From Ancylostoma caninum (Eukaryota > Nematoda > Chromadorea > Rhabditida > Ancylostomatidae): a stretch of 64,000 nt of DNA. The stretch covers positions 1,798,001 through 1,862,000 of the forward strand of contig JBAJFG010000019.1 of NCBI GenBank assembly GCA_037903475.1. Reading direction: 5' to 3'. Position numbers and translations under genes: made by a program. The notes beneath the pieces were generated by a model. The model was not told the origin of the DNA, searched no databases, and was given only the letters and a program-made list of their open reading frames with translations. This document shows, in pieces, positions 33,401-43,418 of this stretch; the first letter of the stretch is position 1, and the number at the start of each line of letters is the position of its first letter.

Positions 33401-36398
33401 GGAACGATCTGTGGTGGGATTCATGATCCCACGATTTTTGGCATCGGAACGCTTGGAGGTGTTCATCACTCCATGTTGGCCCATTTTACCTTATTACTCG
33501 GATTATGATTCACTCTATAATGCACGGATTACGTCACTCCTGTTCGATTTCGGAACTTCCGCGGAGCCAGTTCGGAACTTCCGCGGAGCTTATTCGGAGC
33601 TTCCGTCGGGTCACCCGCGCAAGTTCCGAACAAGCTCCGCGGAAGTTCCGAAAGTTTGTCTGGGTGCCTCACAATTGTTAAGTTTGTTGCAGTAGCCTGC
33701 TCTATCAGCAACTTCGTCAAAAATCGGATGTATTAGGTTGTCGGGAAAGTTCTCGCGGTTTTCGGAACAGCACATTTTCTTGGTTTTTCAAAAACAGGAA
33801 AACACATTAAGAAGTGTTAGAGCAACCATTACGTCCTACCACTCTTCGCCCATTTTCGGAAAGCCTTTCGATGCCCTCGGCATAGAACTGTTCTGGCATT
33901 GACTCGGAAAAGTTGTGCAACCAGTGATCCAAGTCATCTTCATTATCGAACGCTCTACCTTGCATGGCGTTAGAGAAGGACAGGAAAAGGTGGTTATCTT
34001 TTGGCGAGAGGTAAGGGCTGTACGTTAGGCAAGTCAGCACATTCCAACCGAAGTCGGGTAGCTTCTGGCAAGCCATTCATGCAGTGTGTGGACGAATATC
34101 GTTGTGTAGGGATCGAATCTTTCCGTGATTCGGACTCTTTTCTGCTATTTTTGCGGCCATGCTATCCGGCTGCTGATAGCACAGATCTAGCGGGAGGGCA
34201 GTGTCGCGTGGCAGTCGCACAGTGGATGATGCCTTTGCTGTCACACCAAGCATTGCCCACAACCTTCAGAGGGTGATCACCCATCTTCGGCTGCTGCACA
34301 GGCTGCTCATCCTTGTCAACAGAATGCCGGTGGTGCTAGGTGTTGACGTACAGACACAACTTTTCATCTCCTGTGAAGATGGAGTTCAGCTATGCTTCTG
34401 TAGGCAATTCGAGGGCAATTCAATAGCCACCTCTGCACAACTCAGTACTGGAGGTCGCACCCGGTCAGATCATGATCACTCACTGTGGCAATTTCTTTTA
34501 CCTTGCCCAACTGACGCAGGTGATCGGCGATGGTGGTAAGGCTGCCGCGCTGCCGCTATACTCCTCGAGGAGTATAGCACCTAGCATAGCCAAAGATTAG
34601 CGACTTCATTTCTGATACGTATTGAATGTGGGCGGGTCGCGATGAGAACTCTGGCGATTATCGTCGACAATGATACATCGCTAAAGTGATGCTATACTTC
34701 TCGCGACGCTACATCGCCAAAGTTTGGCGATAGCCCGTCGCTAAAGATGGGCGATCGCCAGTCGTCAAAGTTTGGCGATCGCCCGTCGTCAAGAAGCATC
34801 GATGATGGCAACCGGACAACGTTGGCGACGGAGCGCCTAGGTCTTCAATTTTCAGAAACCGCTCGCTTCTTACTCCTATTTCTTCACCACTGACATGATG
34901 CAACCTCTTATAATAGCGTTTATTACCTCATCAACCATATCGGATACTGTCTTTCTACCACAGTTCACCTAATACACCTTAGTAATGGTAACCGCTAACT
35001 AGAAATCGTATTTAATCTGTGTTTGTATCCATAGCGGTGTATATTAAATAAGACGCAATAAATCAATAAATTTAGCAGAAATAATCAGATTTGAGCTTGA
35101 GATCCAGTTGATCGCGCGTGTTTCCGCTACCACTAACCCGTCCGATCCATTTCACGGCCAAAATCGATATATCGATTTCATGGACGGAACCAGCGAACCA
35201 AAAGTCTAATCCAACAAGCAAGCAACAGCAAATCTCAAGCCTCACCGGAAAAAATCTCTCCCTGAACGGTGAATCCCAGTTTCTCAGCCATCTTGAAGAT
35301 ATCACACACTTCGATTCGTTCCAAGCCGAGAAGTTGACTTGCCATCGAAAGCGCCACAAGTCCGCACCTGAATATTTACTGTAAGATTCAATCCTCTCCG
35401 AAATGAATCCTAACAGTTCCACATCTTATGAACACCGATTTGGGGATATCAGCCGCTGGAATTCGAAAGTTATCGCAAGATTCATTTTAGATATAAATTC
35501 TAGAAGGTAAATATTAGAAAAACTATAAAAAGAGAGAAATTGGGGAAGAACTACTGAAAATCTTCGAAAGTGATTTTAAAAACGCATTTCCATTGAGGAG
35601 GAGCCTTTTCCGTTAGTGGGTGCAATTGGATGTGGGATCTGTGCAGAGCAAGTGGTTCCCTCTAATATGTGCAGAAGTTCCTACAACTTCAGTGCGCGCA
35701 ATTTTATACTTAACAGGATTGAAAACTGCTTTTTTTTCACTCATTTGTCCTTCCCTTAAGTTAAGAAAAGTTGCAGAAACAATAGCTGTGTGGCAATTTC
35801 TTTGTTGGAATGAATAGGGAAGAAAAAAAGCGCACTTTCAAAGCCGAATTCACCAAACTTGAAGCTCATTCTGTTTAAATATGCTACTATTCTGGTGGGT
35901 AATTGTTCACAAATGTCTGTTCTCCGAATCTCTCGTAGGCATACAATTGGATGGGCTACCATATCAACCTGGGCGTAGAAATCCAAATATGAAACTGTTC
36001 CCAGCCAAGGATTTCGTTATTTGAAAACTTGATTCGATCTTGTCAATAACCACAGCAATTTTTGAAGATTCGAGCTTGAAAAAGGCAGCGCACAAATTCC
36101 CTTGCGATTCGTACCTACATTTTTCACGTTTCTTATTTTAACCAGAATTATCATCCATTCGCAAGCCTTGTCAAGTAGAATTGTCTTGGACCGTTTCATA
36201 AACCTTTCAAGAAAAAGTGATCTCAGAGAAGACCAAAGGCTGAGTTACTAACTGAGGGCCAGCCTGAGCAATAGGATCTAGGGCTGAGATCAGCAGATGC
36301 CCCCCTGGTAACGAAGTGGACGAAAGCTGAGCGTGGCGAGAAAGAACCTCCTCTACTCGTTTCCGAAGTAGTGGTGAAGCCGATTCGATGTCCAACAT
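27435..36398 (-). CDS. ACTMAP: Actin maturation protease homologue (ACTMAP/C19orf54), five exons
   Basis: Exons on the minus strand: 36398-36253, 35367-35246, 28193-28009, 27919-27807, 27597-27435. All boundaries are GT-AG and phases agree (2, 1, 0, 2), giving 242 residues. Exon 1 leads to AQAGPQ, which joins CGLVALSMASQ in exon 2; Cys50 is the expected catalytic residue. Exon 2 ends GFTVQGEIFSG; exon 3 has VPYDCDKNHEP and GHGAHWA with the expected catalytic His147; exons 4-5 have FAYHGKSKHMALWSY. This is the order of the C39-like family whose human member removes the acetylated first residue of immature actin. It is shorter than the human protein because it lacks the Pro-rich start. The start ATG directly follows an acceptor (tcattttcag), so a spliced leader is likely. 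Intron 2 (28194-35245) is 7 kb of mobile DNA. Confidence 0.87.
30758..32006. mobile_element. Mariner-length element with 21-bp inverted ends, decayed
   Basis: aggggtatcaaaaagtttcc.. at 30759-30779 is the exact complement of 31985-32005, and TA flanks each end (30756-30757 and 32007-32008). The 1,249-bp length and the end sequence fit Tc1/mariner. I could not find a readable transposase inside. It lies in intron 2 of the ACTMAP homologue. Confidence 0.7.
32793..33664. mobile_element. Non-autonomous element with subterminal GGAACTTCCGCGG repeats
   Basis: The ends are perfect 31-bp inverted repeats (32793-32823 and 33634-33664) beginning cccagacaaactttcggaac. Inside each end, tcggaacttccgcggagc recurs several times in both orientations (left cluster to about 33000, right cluster from 33545). 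About 540 bp of unique sequence separates the clusters. Many copies of a short binding-site-like motif inside each terminus resemble hAT, P or Foldback elements. No transposase is visible. Confidence 0.8.
33734..34480 (-). pseudogene. Mariner transposase relic
   Basis: Read on the minus strand with frame changes, the pieces follow the mariner order: FTGDEK near 34380, KGIIHCATA near 34220, LHNDIRPHTA near 34085, then YSPYLSPKDNHLFLSF near 34000 and a FYAEGIERLSENGRR end near 33850. These hold the three acids of the DD34D site in broken frames. The cds has stops and shifts, so it is dead. ttaggttgtcgggaaagttc (33734) may be one terminal repeat. The other end is not found; the CTCGAG-type element at 34552 may interrupt it. 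Confidence 0.75.
34552..34795. repeat. CTCGAG-palindrome element fragment plus 24-bp minisatellite
   Basis: 34552-34581 matches the left end of the 18857 element. At 34708-34780 there are about three 24-bp units around aaagtttggcgatcgcccgt. No matching right end was found, so it is a fragment or a diverged member. Confidence 0.6.
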
Positions 36399-38100
36399 CT
36401 GAAAATGACAATTTAATGGCGCGGATCACTCAACATTTCTTTGATATTCTCATCGCTGCTCAAAAATGAACTTCATATCACTTCGGTGAATAGACAAATG
36501 TAATAAAATAAGATTCCTCGTAATGTTGTCTACTCCTTAATCGTGGTGGCTACGTTCATCAAGCCGATGGAGATGATTAGCATCCCAGCAAAAGAGACGA
36601 TGAATGCATCGAAAAGTCTTATCAGGAGTTATGGTTTACCACAAATTGTCGTAGCAACAAGGATCATTGGGATGATGAAAAACCTCGCACACATTGGTAT
36701 GATTACCCATGAGTAGCTTCTGGGCATAGACGAGGTGATGTATGAGTAGATATGTTGATGGGTGCCAGACAAAGAGTAAATTTGGGTAAATTAACAAGCT
36801 TATCGTGGGTAATTTGGATGATGCGTCCGGACCAGGGATGAGCGGAAGTGCTACATGAGACCGGAAGTCGGAAGTCGGAAGTTGGGGGAAGTTCGAAATC
36901 GGGCGTAATTTGGAGCGATGAATACAGCATTTCTGAGTTGGAGTGACCACCCAACGACTGCCAATCGTCCAGAAATCTAGAAGTCAGAAGCTCTCGTGAG
37001 GCAAGAATTCAGGAAATTCCGACTTCCGGAAACCGGAATTCCGCTAATCCCTGGTCCGGACTCAGATTATTATGCAAACCTCAGCCCGAGCGAGATGTTT
37101 TGCATCACCCCACCTACTGTTTCCTCTCCCTCCCCTTAGTTCGTTTCGGGTGCCACAAGCTGTACTTAGAGACAGCGTCCAACTCAGAAGTGTTTTTCAA
37201 GTTCTCATGTGAAAAGACTCTGCAGGAGCTGCTGATCACAGCACTTCATGTGGTTCCGTACGGAACTGCCCCGTTTTCGGGCGGTGGGCGGAGTCGGGGG
37301 TGGGGTCAAGGTGCTTTCTGAATAATTCACTCATGGGAGCGCATCTTCCGAGAAAGTTCGTATTCCTCATAAGAGCTCCTCCACTCTCTAATGGAATGAG
37401 AACTGCGCTCCATGCGTGACGAGCAAGGGAGAATATTATACGGAAACCTTGTAACCCCACCTTGGCTCCGCCCAAGTGTCCCGAAAAGTTGGGGCTCCAG
37501 AACAGGGTCAAGCGTGTGTCGATAAATTATCAAGGGGAGTCGTACGGGGGGGGGGGGTGGGGAAGAGGGGGGGTCGTAAGGGGGGGGGGTCGTGGTCGGG
37601 AGGGGGTGCCTTAGTGTGGAATAGGAGGTAGAAATTTAGGCTAAAATTTTCGCACGCCCGTACTGAAAGTCCTACCCAGTCCTGCAGGCCGGTAAAAGGT
37701 CATTTTATGGACCCTACCCAATAGTGCTTCAACCCCAAGTTTCAGGTCTCCAGCTTCAAGAGGAAAGATTCAGCACGGGAATTACGGAGATGAGGTTTCG
37801 TCGATAAAAATGGCGTTTTTTCCATGTTTTTATCGACGGAGTTGAATCGCGGTGGAAGCAGCTGCGGAAAAAGGAGCTGTACAGCCTGAAAGCGCAAACC
37901 TTCGACTATTAAAAACCTGAAAAAATTGGGACCTCAACGGGCCAGATCTTCTGATATTCGTGTCCGACTACAACCATGTCTCTGAACGAGTCTAAATTTT
38001 AGACTAAAATTTTCGCACGTCCGTACTGAAAGTCCTACCCAGTCTTCCACCCCTATGAACAGTTATTTCGTGCTTTACGGCCGATCATCTCGAATCTACT
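36399..38100. other. Upstream of ACTMAP homologue; non-genic with G runs
   Basis: No gene recognised. Plus-strand G runs lie at 37540-37590 (ggggggggggtgggg type) and again at 38587-38634. Any promoter of the minus-strand gene would lie near the left edge, but I see no distinct motif. Confidence 0.4.
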
Positions 38101-38104
38101 ACAA

Positions 38105-38340
38105 GCGCGTGTCATTTTACGCCATGCAAAAATTCTAGCCTCGGAGGGGATCGAACCCTTGACCATGTCGATGATGTGTATGGTTGTTTTTCGTGACGAA
38201 TACGAAGGTATTTCGTTTAGAAACTCTGTACGGGCGCTTTCAGACTGAAATTCGCTCACCGCACACGCTTTAACTCTAGCAAAAATTTTAGCCTCGGTAG
38301 GGATCGAACCTTTCACCATGTAGATGATATATATAGATGT
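38105..38340 (-). repeat. Two tRNA-like repeat units, about 165 bp apart
   Basis: Two diverged copies (about 38125-38205 and 38285-38350) share, on the minus strand, catggt.aa.ggttcgatcc followed by ccgaggcta.aattttt. The ggttcgatcc core equals a pol III B box, but no cloverleaf with a paired acceptor stem can be built. Likely tRNA-derived SINE pieces, not genes. Confidence 0.45.
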
Positions 38341-38947
38341 TTTTTCTTGATGTGTTCGAGCCTCATTAGTTACGTAAGCAACATTGCATAGTTGATGCAC
38401 GTTTTTTTGTCCACAGCGTACATTTCAACGTTTTCCAAAAAACTTCCAAACAACTAGTTAGATACAAAAGAGCCTCTTTCTCCTTCCTATGCTCTGGCTC
38501 CACCACACCTCTCGCAGTACGAACACCTGAAATGGGATATCTAAACATCTAAATTCTGCAAGCATAGAAGGAAATTCGTGTGCAAAGGGGGGGGGGGTCG
38601 TATTTTTGGTGGTTCAAAGGGGGGGGGGTCGTATGGGGGTCGACTTTTTACCATCATCACGCTTGACCCTGCTCCAGAAGGGGTTTTTCTACAGTTTTGT
38701 ATGGAATCACGTTTTATTTTCTTTTCTATTTTGATCGGCAGCAACTGGAAAACCTTTTGATGTGAAATCCTCAAAAACACTTTTGAAGTGGAACGATGTC
38801 ATTAATCGATCGAGTGCAAATGCTATTTGAAATCACACACCCTTCACACATAAAAGTGTATGATTACCACCTTTTCTTCTCTAAGTTAACGATTAAGTGC
38901 GTTCTGTTTATAAGAAGTTTGGTACTTCGTTATACATACATACAGAG

Positions 38948-39095
38948 AACTCCAAAAGTCCGTAGACAAGAGTCGAGACCGCGGCACGGCTCTCTTGGGC
39001 AGAGCCACGGGAGCTCAGCATAGTGTCCGCCTGCGTCTCTGTCCATGAGAGCCGCGATCTCGACTCTTGTCTGCGTACGTTTGGAGCTTCCTATA
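38948..39095. repeat. Short foldback, about 45-bp arms
   Basis: agacaagagtcgaga with flanking ggagtt/aactcc sequence is repeated inverted at both ends (left 38949-38996, right 39048-39093), with a GC-rich centre. Confidence 0.65.
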
Positions 39096-39227
39096 TGTAA
39101 TCAATCATGTGAGATCATTATAATAAAATTACCCATTTTACGTGTCCTGTGCTATGTCCGAAGGTGTGAGGAAGGGGGGGGGGGAGAGGGAGGAAGAAGA
39201 GAATTTTCTTTTGAAGCTAATCCATAT

Positions 39228-39470
39228 ATAGGCTGCCCGAAACGACGAGTCCGCCCACGCACGCGGGGATCGAGAAGCTGCCACGTTTGCCAGCGCTCCA
39301 CGTCATCATCCCTGATCTGTGTATCACGTTTCATCGTTATCTTCATGATATTGACCAATGATTTGGCTGTGACATGGACGACGTGGCAGCCAACAGTATC
39401 CGTCCCAGCCGCGCCGCCTCTCGATCCCCGGGGTGAGTGAACTTGGGTACCCGCAGCCGGCGGCGGCTGG
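39228..39470. repeat. Dispersed repeat interrupted by an insertion; inverted copy at 42115-42192
   Basis: gcccgaaacgacgagtccgc and acgcacgcggggatcg, then acttgggtacccgcagcc, occur in order here and inverted at 42115-42192. Here about 150 bp (39272-39420) separates two halves that are contiguous in the other copy. The inserted piece starts gctgccacgt and carries acgtggcagc near its end. Confidence 0.65.
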
Positions 39471-39477
39471 TACTTTA

Positions 39478-39835
39478 GAGTATCCCCAGACTTCGCCAGT
39501 GCAAAATGAATAGAAATGAACAGGCGATGTAAGAGATAAGGATCGTGGAAATGATACGCATCGATTGCACGTTACATCGCCATGGATCGCTGCCAAACGG
39601 AGCTCATCGCCCGTACTCTCCAAGATGTGCTCAAAATGAACTGGCGATGTAAATGATAGCAATAGTGGAAACGATGCCTATCGATCGCCACGCCCCATTT
39701 ATTATCATCGCTCTTACGTCTGGGGTCTCCTAATCCACTTTATCCATGTGGCGATCGCCGGCGGTCGTGGCGATCGCGACGACAGCCGGCTGTCGTGGCG
39801 ATCGCCACGATTGCTGGCGAAGTCTGGGGATACTC
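39478..39835. mobile_element. MITE, PIF/Harbinger-like
   Basis: 22-bp perfect terminal inverted repeats (gagtatccccagacttcgcc.. at the left, complement at 39814-39835) with TTA on both sides (39475-39477 and 39836-39838). A 3-bp TTA duplication fits PIF/Harbinger. The inside is rich in gcgatcgccg words. It sits inside or beside the 39228 repeat. Confidence 0.75.
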
Positions 39836-40509
39836 TTAATGCCAGCTCGCGCGCTCCAAGGCAATTGCCAGCGCCGCGGCTGACTTGTGCTGCGCATGGC
39901 AGTAGCACCGCTCAAATCGTCGCGACCCCTCCCATTCCGCCGCGCGCGTACGCAAACATGAAAGGGGCCCACAAAACAGGCGAAATGAGTTAACGAGGAT
40001 ATCGTAAACTAATTCTGATGAAGTGCCGCAGAAGAAATCGGCTTTTACTTGAGTTATGGGTTTTACATGGTGATCAAGATAGTTAACTGATTTTGTGTGT
40101 AGAAGCTTTTGAGCTTTTGAAAGCGTAATGATTCCAGAAATACCAGTGCGTCAATACTTTTCACTTTCGGAAGAGCTGCCATGGACGTCAAAAATTCTTG
40201 AAATTTGCACAAGAATTTGAACCTTTTTTGGATTTTTTGACCCCCACTGAATTACCATGCTTATCTCGCGTGCAGTTTGCTTTTGTGTTTCGTCAGTACT
40301 GCTCGTACCCTTCATATATATGCGCATTCCCCTAATTATTATACTTATTCTAATACCAGATTGCATACATTGTCAGTTCGCCGAAAAAAAAGAGTAATGG
40401 AAATGAAACTTGTATGTGACCCAGAAATTTATGTATTGCAATTCTTTTGATCCTTTTCATTGTGTTTCCCTCCAGAACTTGAGCGTTCAAAATTCTTAAC
40501 AACTAGCCC

Positions 40510-40938
40510 TTAAAGGCAGCACTCACGGAAATTTTCACTTCTGAAATGAGTCGCTTACCATGTAGCCGGCCGCTGGACAATCGCAACAGTAAGTTCAACA
40601 CCTTGAATGGCCACCTACCTGAGAAGACACTGCCGTGGACGCATATACCGCTCTGGACATTAGGGTTCCGTCGCGCCAACTAACGCCTTTGACAGGGTGT
40701 GTGCATGTGGTTCAGCGGGGGCGTGTCTATGAAATTCGTACCATTTGCAGGGTTCCGTGCCGGGACCCATCACGGGACACTCGTCCGCGCTGTGGACACG
40801 CATGAAATACCCCATCTTTTTCTGTGTTCTTCGCGTGTTTCACGCTATGTCATCGTTGTCAATGAGTTCATCGTCCCTAAAAACCCCGATATACCGCGAA
40901 ATCTTCAACACAAAACTTTCCGTGAGTGCTGCCTTTAA
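40510..40938. mobile_element. MITE with TTAAAGGCAGCACTCACGGA ends, copy 2
   Basis: Same ends and inside as 17999-18428 but in opposite orientation. The shared internal blocks include gggacccatcacgg and gcgtgtttcacgctatgtca. A few small insertions and deletions separate the two copies. Confidence 0.85.
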
Positions 40939-42114
40939 GCGTGTGTGATATTATTCGAATCGACTACTACTCCACGCCAGATGAGGTTTAAGAAATGTCT
41001 TGCAGATATGCACTGTGCCTGCAGGCGTACCTCATGGATACAATGCCATTAGATCACCGCTCTGTAACTGTTTTGGTATTATTGATTTCATGGAACCAAG
41101 AATGCAGTAGTCGAATGGGCTGCAATTCCAAGGCGAAACATGTGAAACGTATTGGTGTTAGTTTAAAATATTCATTTTTCCATTGATAAAATAAGGAGTA
41201 GACTCTGATATTTTTTTTTGTTTTGCTCAGAAATTTAAGTGTAAGTGTGTTTCAAATCCAATTTCAATTCAGTGATTTAATTCAGTTGTATTCTTAAGAA
41301 AGGGTAACTACAGCAATAGTAATGGAAATAACGTCTCCTTTATAGGTTTAAAAAATTCAAAGGATCAGAAGCCGTTGGCAAACTCTAAAGCGTCGCAAGA
41401 AAGTTGACTTTAGTCTGCATCAAAATCTTCCTAATTATGGTTTTGATGAAAGTAGAGCACTAGGCAGTTCAGCAACCTTTGAGATGGCAGATTTATTTTC
41501 AGAGAAAAAAATCATTCCTCTGCGCGTCAATGCTTTCAAAATTCCTCGTGAAAACAGTTCAAAATAGTGTTGTCCTTCAGAGTCCCTTTATTTAATCCCT
41601 TACAGATACAAGTTCTTCGCCAAGTAGCTTTAGGAAAGGAATTACCCACTCTATATGTACCTTAACTGTGAAAGAAGACGTGGTCATTTAAAGAAGATTA
41701 CGAATGATGGCGTTACGATGGATGAGATTGGACGCAGGTTCACAACTAGACGAGGTAAGAATGGAGATAGAACGAATAAACAATGGAAGAAAGGAATGGA
41801 AAATGTGTTGTTTACTGATAATATCTCTATTAAAGCCTATTTACTTGTCATATCTGAACTATCACACCAGTTACTTATCATATCTGACATACCACAATAT
41901 TATCAGCGCTAATTTCCATTAATCACAAGAGCTTCCGCTTCACGGATCTCTTAGATGCCATTCACACTTCTTCATCGCATCGCGAATGCCGCGCGCGGTG
42001 GTTGGTTGGGTTGCGGCGTTGCGCGGGGTTAAGAAACTACAGCGCGAGCCGGTGGTAATTTAGAGTCGCTTTAGCAGCGAGCGCTCGAGCTGGCAGAAAT
42101 TGACAGTCGCCAGC
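40939..42114. other. No confirmed gene; two exon-like stretches
   Basis: Plus-strand stretches near 41022-41075 (after ctgtgcctgcag) and 41607-41663 (after atcccttacag, ending at a stop) look weakly exon-like and would join in phase. I cannot link them to a domain or to neighbouring exons. Confidence 0.25.
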
Positions 42115-42192
42115 GGCTGCGGGTACCCAAGTTCCTCCTCCCCGATCCCCGCGTGCGTGGGAGGACTCGTCGTTTCGGACAGACTATACCAT
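42115..42192. repeat. Inverted copy of the 39228 repeat
   Basis: Reverse complement of parts of 39228-39460, here uninterrupted (cgtgcgtgggaggactcgtc, ggctgcgggtacccaagtt). Confidence 0.65.
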
Positions 42193-42216
42193 CTAGAACA
42201 ACAGCACTATATAAGA

Positions 42217-42303
42217 CACTGCGTAATGCGGTTTACTTAGCCCCATGCTTACTAAAATAAGCATGGGGATAAGTAAACCGCATTAGAAGTTTCTTACGCA
42301 GTG
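42217..42303. repeat. Hairpin element, 87 bp
   Basis: cactgcgtaa...tgcggtttacttagccccat folds back on atgggg.taagtaaaccgca...ttacgcagtg around an aataa loop, with one extra stretch (ttagaagtttc) in the right arm. Confidence 0.75.
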
Positions 42304-42642
42304 TACTAAAATAAGTAGTTTTGGTTCCAGAATGGTTGTTCAAAATGCCGTAACCTATGTCAAATTCTCAAGTACGGCGAAGGTCAGTCGTTACTGCACC
42401 GCTTGCAAAGGAGGCCCGTGTCACATCACTCGCTAATATATACATGGTGATACACGTTAACCCAAACGTTGATCCCTTGGGATTATAGACCGTTTCAAAA
42501 ACGACGATAGTTGAGTATTTGTGCCTATGGTCTGCATTTCTCGGCTGCCTCTTCAAACAAAGCACTATTTCTCGCGTTCTCTCTTTCTCTAAAATCTTCC
42601 CAGCTACGTTCCCCGGTGAAACAGACTACAACACGTATCAAC

Positions 42643-42892
42643 TCTTATAACTGTGCAGCACGAATGCAGCCTGGACGGCGTAATGGTCCGAGTAGAAATA
42701 CTAGCAGCAACGATTCCCAGCTGCTGTCATTCTCCCCTCGATTGCTGCTCAAGCTTTCGTCCCTTTAGCAGCAATTGCTGACGGATGGCAGCAATCGAGG
42801 GGAGGATGGCAGCAACTGGGAACCGTTGCTGCCAGGGTTTCTAACCGAACCATTACGCCGTTCGGGCTGCGTTCGTCCTGCACACTTATCAG
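42643..42892. mobile_element. Foldback MITE, copy 2
   Basis: Copy of 25538-25762 with end cttat.actgtgcagcacgaa and complement gttcgtcctgcacacttat.ag, and inner cccagctgctg / cagcaactggg pairing. Confidence 0.75.
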
Positions 42893-43418
42893 ATAGCGTG
42901 GGTGAACGAGTGATGCAGCGCTGCCGCCATCGCCAGCGGTGCAGTAGCGCTTGACATTCATTGTACTTAAAAATCTCGATAGCGCAAAAGACAGTAACGT
43001 GGCGAGATGTACTAGAGAATATTTCTTTACTGCATGCATTTTAGTGATCGAAGGTTATTGCACGTTCACACCTTTACGGCTGTGAGTTACGTTTCCGAAA
43101 AAGCGTGATTCTCTTCGTTGTTTCACAAAAAGTATGGAGAATCGAACCTACAAGTAGTGAATGAAGTAGAGAAGTGTTCATATGAGTAAAAAATTGCCTC
43201 CAAATGTCTAATCCTGAAATCCGCTGTACAACACGAATGCTGCGATATTGTGCTCCAATCGAATAGATGCGCAGGTGAGCGGTGTACGGTGCTATAGTTG
43301 AAATTGCAATTTGATACCGATCATTCTCATTCCCATTTCGAGTTTCTCCTTGTTGGCTCTCATACCATCGCTGTCGTACCTTCGACTCTTCTTGTTTTTA
43401 ATGTCACTTCTTTGTAGG

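Noticed and set aside
35756..35986. Minus-strand frame in the first intron of the ACTMAP homologue
   Set aside because: It opens just after a stop and cannot be joined in phase to either neighbouring exon; the exons at 36253 and 35367 join each other exactly.
38110..38330. tRNA genes suggested by ggttcgatcc cores
   Set aside because: No matching acceptor or anticodon stems can be drawn on either strand.
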